Positions 7,407 to 10,523 of a stretch of DNA of 10,523 bases are shown here, one piece after another. The stretch is from assembly GCA_026786335.1 (NCBI GenBank), contig JAJAYG010000392.1:1-10523 (forward strand), in the 5' to 3' direction. The number at the start of each line of letters is the position of its first letter. Position 1 is the stretch's first letter. This DNA comes from Chitinophagales bacterium. GTDB lineage: Bacteria > Bacteroidota > Bacteroidia > Chitinophagales > UBA10324. The notes under the pieces were generated by a model, which was not told where the DNA came from, did not search any database, and saw only the letters and a list, made by a program, of their open reading frames with translations. A program made the position numbers and the translations under genes.

Positions 7407-7859
7407 TTAGGCAATTGTGGAAGTCGGCGAATTGCTATTGTCTTTTGTTCCTAATAGTAACAGTTCACCATTATCTAATTCAACGATGCTGGAAGTAGTT
7501 CCAGCATACAGCTCTTTAAACCATACCACATCTCCACTTGATGTTACTTTCAGGCAAATAGCATTCGCAACACTTCGTCCTCCAATAATAAAAGCTGAAT
7601 CAGATGACATAATGATTTCATCGAACCGATAAGCGCCTGAATATTTTTTTGCCCAAATAATATTTCCCTCCAAATCAAGTTTGGCAATTAATCCTTGATA
7701 ATCTATTTGCCCAACAAGAATCACCCCGTTTTCAATGCTTACCACCGCCTTAGCTTCGCACCCATTTATAATTTTTGAAAAAGTTGGCTGCTGCGCATTT
7801 GATGCGTGTGCAATCAAACAAAACAAAAATGGAATTATCGCTTGGTAATATTTATTCAT
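7407..7859 (-). CDS. N-terminal fragment of the interrupted propeller-like T9SS protein
   Basis: The 150-aa piece that would be made if the TAA at 7407-7409 ends translation. It carries the signal peptide and the first two repeats (K60-L-D-L-E-G-N and K104-V-T-S-S-G-D) but no sorting domain, so it would be exported to the periplasm without T9SS targeting. ATG 7859 fits the signal peptide directly. Confidence 0.6.
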   Translation of the reverse strand: MNKYYQAIIPFLFCLIAHASNAQQPTFSKIINGCEAKAVVSIENGVILVGQIDYQGLIAKLDLEGNIIWAKKYSGAYRFDEIIMSSDSAFIIGGRSVANAICLKVTSSGDVVWFKELYAGTTSSIVELDNGELLLLGTKDNSNSPTSTIA

Positions 7860-7970
7860 CGGTTTTTATTTTGCAATTAACAATTAGTAAAGTTACCTAA
7901 ATATAGATGTGCTTTATACTTTGATAACTCATGTTAGTTTTACAGGCATTAGCAGATTAATTATTTGCAC

Positions 7971-8642
7971 ATGCTCTCCATCGTTCCAACCCCCATCGGT
8001 AATCTCGAAGACATCACGCTTCGTGCAATCAGAATTCTGAAAGATGCTGATATGATTTTAGCTGAAGACACCCGCCATTCATCCGTTTTGCTGAAACATT
8101 ATTTGATCGAAACAAAAATGATTGCCTACCACCAGCACAATGAACATGGCATCACAAAACAGTTAGTGAGCCGCATGAAATCGGGGGAACACTTCGCACT
8201 CATAAGCGATGCCGGCACTCCGGGAATTTCTGATGCCGCATTTTTTTTGGTGCGCGAGTGTTTGAAAGAAAATGTGGAAGTAAATTGTTTGCCCGGCGCA
8301 ACGGCTTTGATTCCTGCATTGGTTTCTTCCGGTTTTCCTACCGATGAATTTTTGTTCGCGGGTTTTCTTCCGCAGAAAAAAGGAAGACAAACAAAGTTGA
8401 AGCAACTTGCAATGGAAGTAAGAACGATTGTACTTTATGAATCACCCAATCGTTTGGTAAAATTATTGGAAGAGCTGAATGAATTTTTTGGAAATGAAAG
8501 ACAAGTAAGTGTATCACGTGAGCTCTCAAAAATGCATGAAGAAACAAAACGCGGAAGCGTAACTGAATTGATTCAATATTTTAAAATGAAAGAAGTGAGA
8601 GGGGAGATTGTGGTGGTAATTAAGGGTTTAGTTGAAAATTGA
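7971..8642 (+). CDS. rsmI: 16S rRNA (cytidine(1402)-2'-O)-methyltransferase
   Basis: 223 aa. RsmI uses S-adenosylmethionine to methylate the 2'-OH of C1402 in the 16S rRNA decoding centre. Signatures of this tetrapyrrole-methylase-fold family are present: P-T-P-I-G-N-L-E-D-I-T-L-R-A (residues 6-19), A-E-D-T-R (31-35), S-D-A-G-T-P-G-I-S-D (79-88, SAM-binding loop), L-P-G-A-T-A-L-I-P-A-L followed by S-S-G-F, then F-A-G-F-L-P and Y-E-S-P-N-R. ATG 7971 places the first strand directly before T-P-I-G-N; the TTG at 7965 adds only two residues. The E. coli protein is about 286 aa; the missing part is the small C-terminal domain, so this is a short form with the catalytic fold intact. The last two residues and the stop lie in a heptamer repeat. 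The gene diverges from the propeller gene across 111 bp, in which I found no clear promoter. Confidence 0.94.
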   Translation: MLSIVPTPIGNLEDITLRAIRILKDADMILAEDTRHSSVLLKHYLIETKMIAYHQHNEHGITKQLVSRMKSGEHFALISDAGTPGISDAAFFLVRECLKENVEVNCLPGATALIPALVSSGFPTDEFLFAGFLPQKKGRQTKLKQLAMEVRTIVLYESPNRLVKLLEELNEFFGNERQVSVSRELSKMHEETKRGSVTELIQYFKMKEVRGEIVVVIKGLVEN

Positions 8643-8665
8643 AAATTGAAAATTGAAAATTGAAA
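8634..8665 (+). repeat. Heptanucleotide tandem repeat GAAAATT, 4.6 copies
   Basis: Four exact GAAAATT units (8634-8661) plus GAAA. The first unit and the next two bases encode E-N and the TGA of rsmI. The reverse complement, rotated, is TTTCAAT, identical to two units of the array in the M28 gene. Confidence 0.88.
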
Positions 8666-8673
8666 TGAGAGAA

Positions 8674-8700
8674 TTGAACCATGAGCCATGATTAATTTTG
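8674..8700 (+). promoter_or_regulatory. Candidate Bacteroidota-type promoter for lnt
   Basis: TAATTTTG (8693-8700) matches the TAnnTTTG -7 consensus of the Bacteroidota primary sigma factor exactly. A TTG (8674-8676) lies 16 bp upstream, slightly closer than the usual spacing. It would give a leader of roughly 85-90 nt before lnt. This is a motif match only, in AT-rich DNA. Confidence 0.3.
8679..8692 (+). repeat. Two-copy heptamer CCATGAG/CCATGAT
   Basis: Two adjacent 7-bp units differing in the last base, between the rsmI-end array and the candidate lnt promoter. Two copies alone could be chance; it is listed because the 7-bp period matches the neighbouring arrays. Confidence 0.35.
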
Positions 8701-8764
8701 TAATAATGCTTTCTTTTTATTTCAATAAAGATAATTTGCACCATCAAAAACTTACAGCCACAAT

Positions 8765-8792
8765 TTTCTAATTTCTAATTTCCATTTTCTAA
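8765..8792 (+). repeat. Heptanucleotide tandem repeat TTTCTAA/TTTCCAT, 4 copies
   Basis: Units TTTCTAA, TTTCTAA, TTTCCAT, TTTCTAA end two bases before the ATG of lnt, the same position relative to the start codon as the array before purS. The array forms the translation-initiation region of lnt. Confidence 0.8.
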
Positions 8793-8794
8793 AA

Positions 8795-10420
8795 ATGAAG
8801 TCACGCCAAAAACTTTTACTCTCCTTCGCTTCAGGAATTTTATTGTCACTTGCATGGCCGCCGCTTCCTTTTTTTCCATTGCTATTTATTGGATTTGTTC
8901 CTATACTTTGGTTAGAAGATGTTTGCAGTGAGAAAAAGAATTCGGCGAGAAATTTTTTCGGTTATGCGTATCTCGCATTGCTCATCTGGAATTTACTCAC
9001 AACCTGGTGGGTGGGTGCAACTTATTTCGGTACAAATGATATTTCAACCGCCTTCGCAGGAATATTTGCGAACACTGCAAACCCGTTGCTCATGTGCATT
9101 CCGCTCATTGGCTTTCACCGCATAAAAAAAAGATTGGGTGCAACAATGGGTTACATTTCATTTGTTGCATTCTGGATCGTGTTTGAATTCATTCACCTGC
9201 GCTGGGATCTCACCTGGCCGTGGCTCACACTCGGTAATGGACTTGCGATGTTTCCACAGGTAGTTCAGTGGTACAGCTTCACCGGAGTTGTTGGTGGCAC
9301 AGCATGGATTCTTATTCTCAACGTTTTGATTTATCGGCTGCTTTATGTTTTTCTTACCGGGAAAATTTATTTGCATTACAAGAAAACAATTGCTGCAACT
9401 GCAATTGCGCTGCTTCTCCCGATCTTCATTTCCGTCACTCAATATTATACTTACACTGAAAAGGGAAATGAAAAAAATGTTGTAGTGGTGCAACCGAACA
9501 TTGATCCTTACAATGATAAATTTGATCCTTCCGATCTCGATCAGCAATTGCAATCATTGCTGCAACTTTCAAAACAGAAAGTAGATGCAAACACAGATTA
9601 TTTAGTATGGCCCGAAACAGCAATTCCGCAGGGGATTTTAATCAATGATTTGCAAGTTGATGAAACCATTCAGTTGCTAAGAAATTTCAGAAAACCATTT
9701 CCGAAACTAAAAATTGTTACCGGCATAAATGCTTACGAACAATACGCAACCGACTCTACACCCACAGCCAGAAAATCACGCGATGGAAAATTTTATTGGG
9801 ATGCGTTTAACTCTGCTATTCAAATAGATTCATCGAATGCAATTCCTGTTTATCACAAATCGAAATTGGTACCAGGTGTTGAGAAGATGCCATACCCGGC
9901 ACTCTTTAAATTTCTCGAACCACTTGCGATTAACATGGGAGGAATTACCGGAAGTTTGGGATCGCAAAAAGATCGCGGTGTGTTTTTTAGTAATGATAAA
10001 ACAGGTATTGCTCCATTGATTTGCTATGAATCTATCTATGGCGAATACTCAAATGAATATGTGCAACGCGGAGCAAATTTGCTTTTTGTAATTACCAATG
10101 ATGGCTGGTGGGGAAACACCGATGGCTACAAACAACACATTGAATATGCGCGCTTGCGTGCCATTGAAACGCGGCGCGATCTTGCGCAATCGGCTAACAC
10201 CGGTACGTCGGCATTCATCAATCAGCGTGGAGATTTATATGATCAAACTCAATGGTGGAAGCCCGCAGTAATTTCTGCTACTCTGCATGCAAATACTGAA
10301 GAAACTTTTTATGTGCGATTCGGAGATTACATTTCGCGGGCTTCAATTTTAATTTCAATTGTGCTCGTGATTTTTTCTTTTTTTAAAAAATTTAAAGAGC
10401 GAACGGCAAATATTAAATGA
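8795..10420 (+). CDS. lnt: Apolipoprotein N-acyltransferase
   Basis: 541 aa inner-membrane enzyme that adds the third acyl chain to the N-terminal cysteine of lipoproteins, the last step of lipoprotein maturation (E. coli Lnt is about 512 aa). The N-terminal part (to about residue 230) is a bundle of hydrophobic helices, including S-L-A-W-P-P-L near residues 18-24 and F-E-F-I-H-L-R-W-D-L-T-W-P-W. A nitrilase-fold periplasmic domain follows from V-V-V-V-Q-P-N-I-D, with the expected triad: E274 in W-P-E-T-A-I-P, K355 in Y-H-K-S-K-L-V-P-G-V-E and C410 in I-C-Y-E-S-I-Y-G. N-D-G-W-W-G and A-R-L-R-A-I-E-T-R-R complete the family pattern. A final membrane helix lies at about 512-530. ATG 8795 is followed directly by a basic stretch and the first helix. 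It stands 152 bp after rsmI; a possible own promoter lies at 8674-8700. Confidence 0.96.
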   Translation: MKSRQKLLLSFASGILLSLAWPPLPFFPLLFIGFVPILWLEDVCSEKKNSARNFFGYAYLALLIWNLLTTWWVGATYFGTNDISTAFAGIFANTANPLLMCIPLIGFHRIKKRLGATMGYISFVAFWIVFEFIHLRWDLTWPWLTLGNGLAMFPQVVQWYSFTGVVGGTAWILILNVLIYRLLYVFLTGKIYLHYKKTIAATAIALLLPIFISVTQYYTYTEKGNEKNVVVVQPNIDPYNDKFDPSDLDQQLQSLLQLSKQKVDANTDYLVWPETAIPQGILINDLQVDETIQLLRNFRKPFPKLKIVTGINAYEQYATDSTPTARKSRDGKFYWDAFNSAIQIDSSNAIPVYHKSKLVPGVEKMPYPALFKFLEPLAINMGGITGSLGSQKDRGVFFSNDKTGIAPLICYESIYGEYSNEYVQRGANLLFVITNDGWWGNTDGYKQHIEYARLRAIETRRDLAQSANTGTSAFINQRGDLYDQTQWWKPAVISATLHANTEETFYVRFGDYISRASILISIVLVIFSFFKKFKERTANIK

Positions 10421-10471
10421 AAGTTGATTCAGGTAAAATGAGCAGGTTTCTAGTTTTCTATTCTTGTCGTG

Positions 10472-10513
10472 CTGAGTTTATCGAAGCATTTCTAAACACT
10501 TCGATAAACTCAG
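10472..10513. repeat. Strong palindrome downstream of lnt, REP-like
   Basis: Arms CTGAGTTTATCGAAG (10472-10486) and CTTCGATAAACTCAG (10499-10513) are perfect 15-bp complements around a 12-base loop. Outside the arms TTGT and ACAA also match after a few mismatches. There is no T-run, so a Rho-independent terminator is less likely than a dispersed palindromic repeat or an mRNA-stabilising 3' hairpin. From memory, intergenic palindromes with a CTGAG...TCGAAG core recur in many bacterial genomes. The rest of 10421-10523 holds no gene that I can see. Confidence 0.75.
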
Positions 10514-10523
10514 AGTTACAACC

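Larger units (their letters stand above)
6339..7859 (-). pseudogene. Secreted propeller-like repeat protein with T9SS type A sorting domain, interrupted by one in-frame TAA
   Basis: Read as one 507-codon gene with a stop at codon 151 (7407-7409). The N-terminus is a signal peptide (F-L-F-C-L-I-A-H-A-S-N-A, then Q-Q). Seven copies of a K-x-D-x-x-G-N-x-x-W-like motif begin at residues 60, 104, 153, 206, 253, 305 and 358. The pitch of 44-53 residues is kept across the stop, so the break is a point change and not an indel. This pattern suggests a seven-bladed beta-propeller, though that is inference. Residues about 425-506 are a T9SS type A domain (I-N-I-F-P-N-P-A, L-I-D-L-L-G-K, T-A-G-V-Y-I-I-Q). 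The protein was probably cell-surface or secreted; its ligand is unknown. Other genes here also end in TAA, so a changed genetic code is not indicated. A sequencing error or readthrough remains possible. It converges with the M28 gene and diverges from rsmI. Confidence 0.75.

Noticed and set aside
7860..7970. Divergent promoters between the propeller gene and rsmI
   Set aside because: Only near-matches to TAnnTTTG (for example TAGTTTTA on plus, TATATTTA and TAACTTTA on minus) without a well-spaced TTG upstream; expected by chance in AT-rich DNA.
7971..8642. RsmI as a truncated gene
   Set aside because: It lacks the C-terminal domain of the longer E. coli form, but the catalytic fold is complete and the stop is clean; I regard it as a normal short form.
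4638..8665. CRISPR interpretation of the short repeats
   Set aside because: Units are 7 bp and directly adjacent, with no spacers and no cas genes.
9158..9553. Minus-strand open frame of 131 codons within lnt
   Set aside because: It lies fully inside a well-supported lnt frame, antisense to it, with composition of a shadow frame and no recognisable motif.

Overview
The window reads as AT-rich DNA from a member of the Bacteroidota, probably a Chitinophagales/Sphingobacteriales-like lineage. The evidence is three loci that end in a type IX secretion (T9SS) type A C-terminal sorting domain, a PssA of the Bacteroidota type, Lnt with the K-S-K-L-V-P-G-V-E motif, AT-rich start regions without clear Shine-Dalgarno sequences, and heptanucleotide repeats between genes. 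The genus assignment is inference.

Layout. (1) Positions 1-3666 hold two tandem, same-strand paralogs of a large secreted alpha/beta-hydrolase. The first is cut by the left window edge; the second is complete, with a signal peptide, an FN3-like domain, the hydrolase, an unnamed C-terminal module shared by both, and a T9SS domain. Hairpins with T-runs lie after each (1520-1547 and 3714-3739). (2) Positions 3829-6293 look like an operon of housekeeping genes: pssA (phosphatidylserine synthase), purS (small subunit of FGAM synthase) and a Sec-exported M28 metallopeptidase whose start overlaps purS. (3) Positions 6339-7859, on the minus strand, hold one secreted seven-repeat propeller-like protein with a T9SS domain, broken by a single in-frame TAA. 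(4) Divergent from it are rsmI (16S rRNA 2'-O-methyltransferase) and then lnt (apolipoprotein N-acyltransferase). The window ends in a strong 15-bp palindrome.

The genes fall into two groups: core envelope, nucleotide and ribosome functions (pssA, purS, rsmI, lnt) and exported accessory proteins (the hydrolase pair, the M28 peptidase, the broken propeller protein). I see no phage, transposase, CRISPR, rRNA or tRNA, and no convincing new defence-type system. The most notable non-genic signal is a family of related 7-bp tandem repeats (TTYCWAN-like, on either strand) at four gene boundaries. These arrays supply stop codons, the sequence just before start codons, and part of a signal-peptide coding region. 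The other leads are the shared module of the hydrolase pair and the single nonsense codon in the propeller gene.
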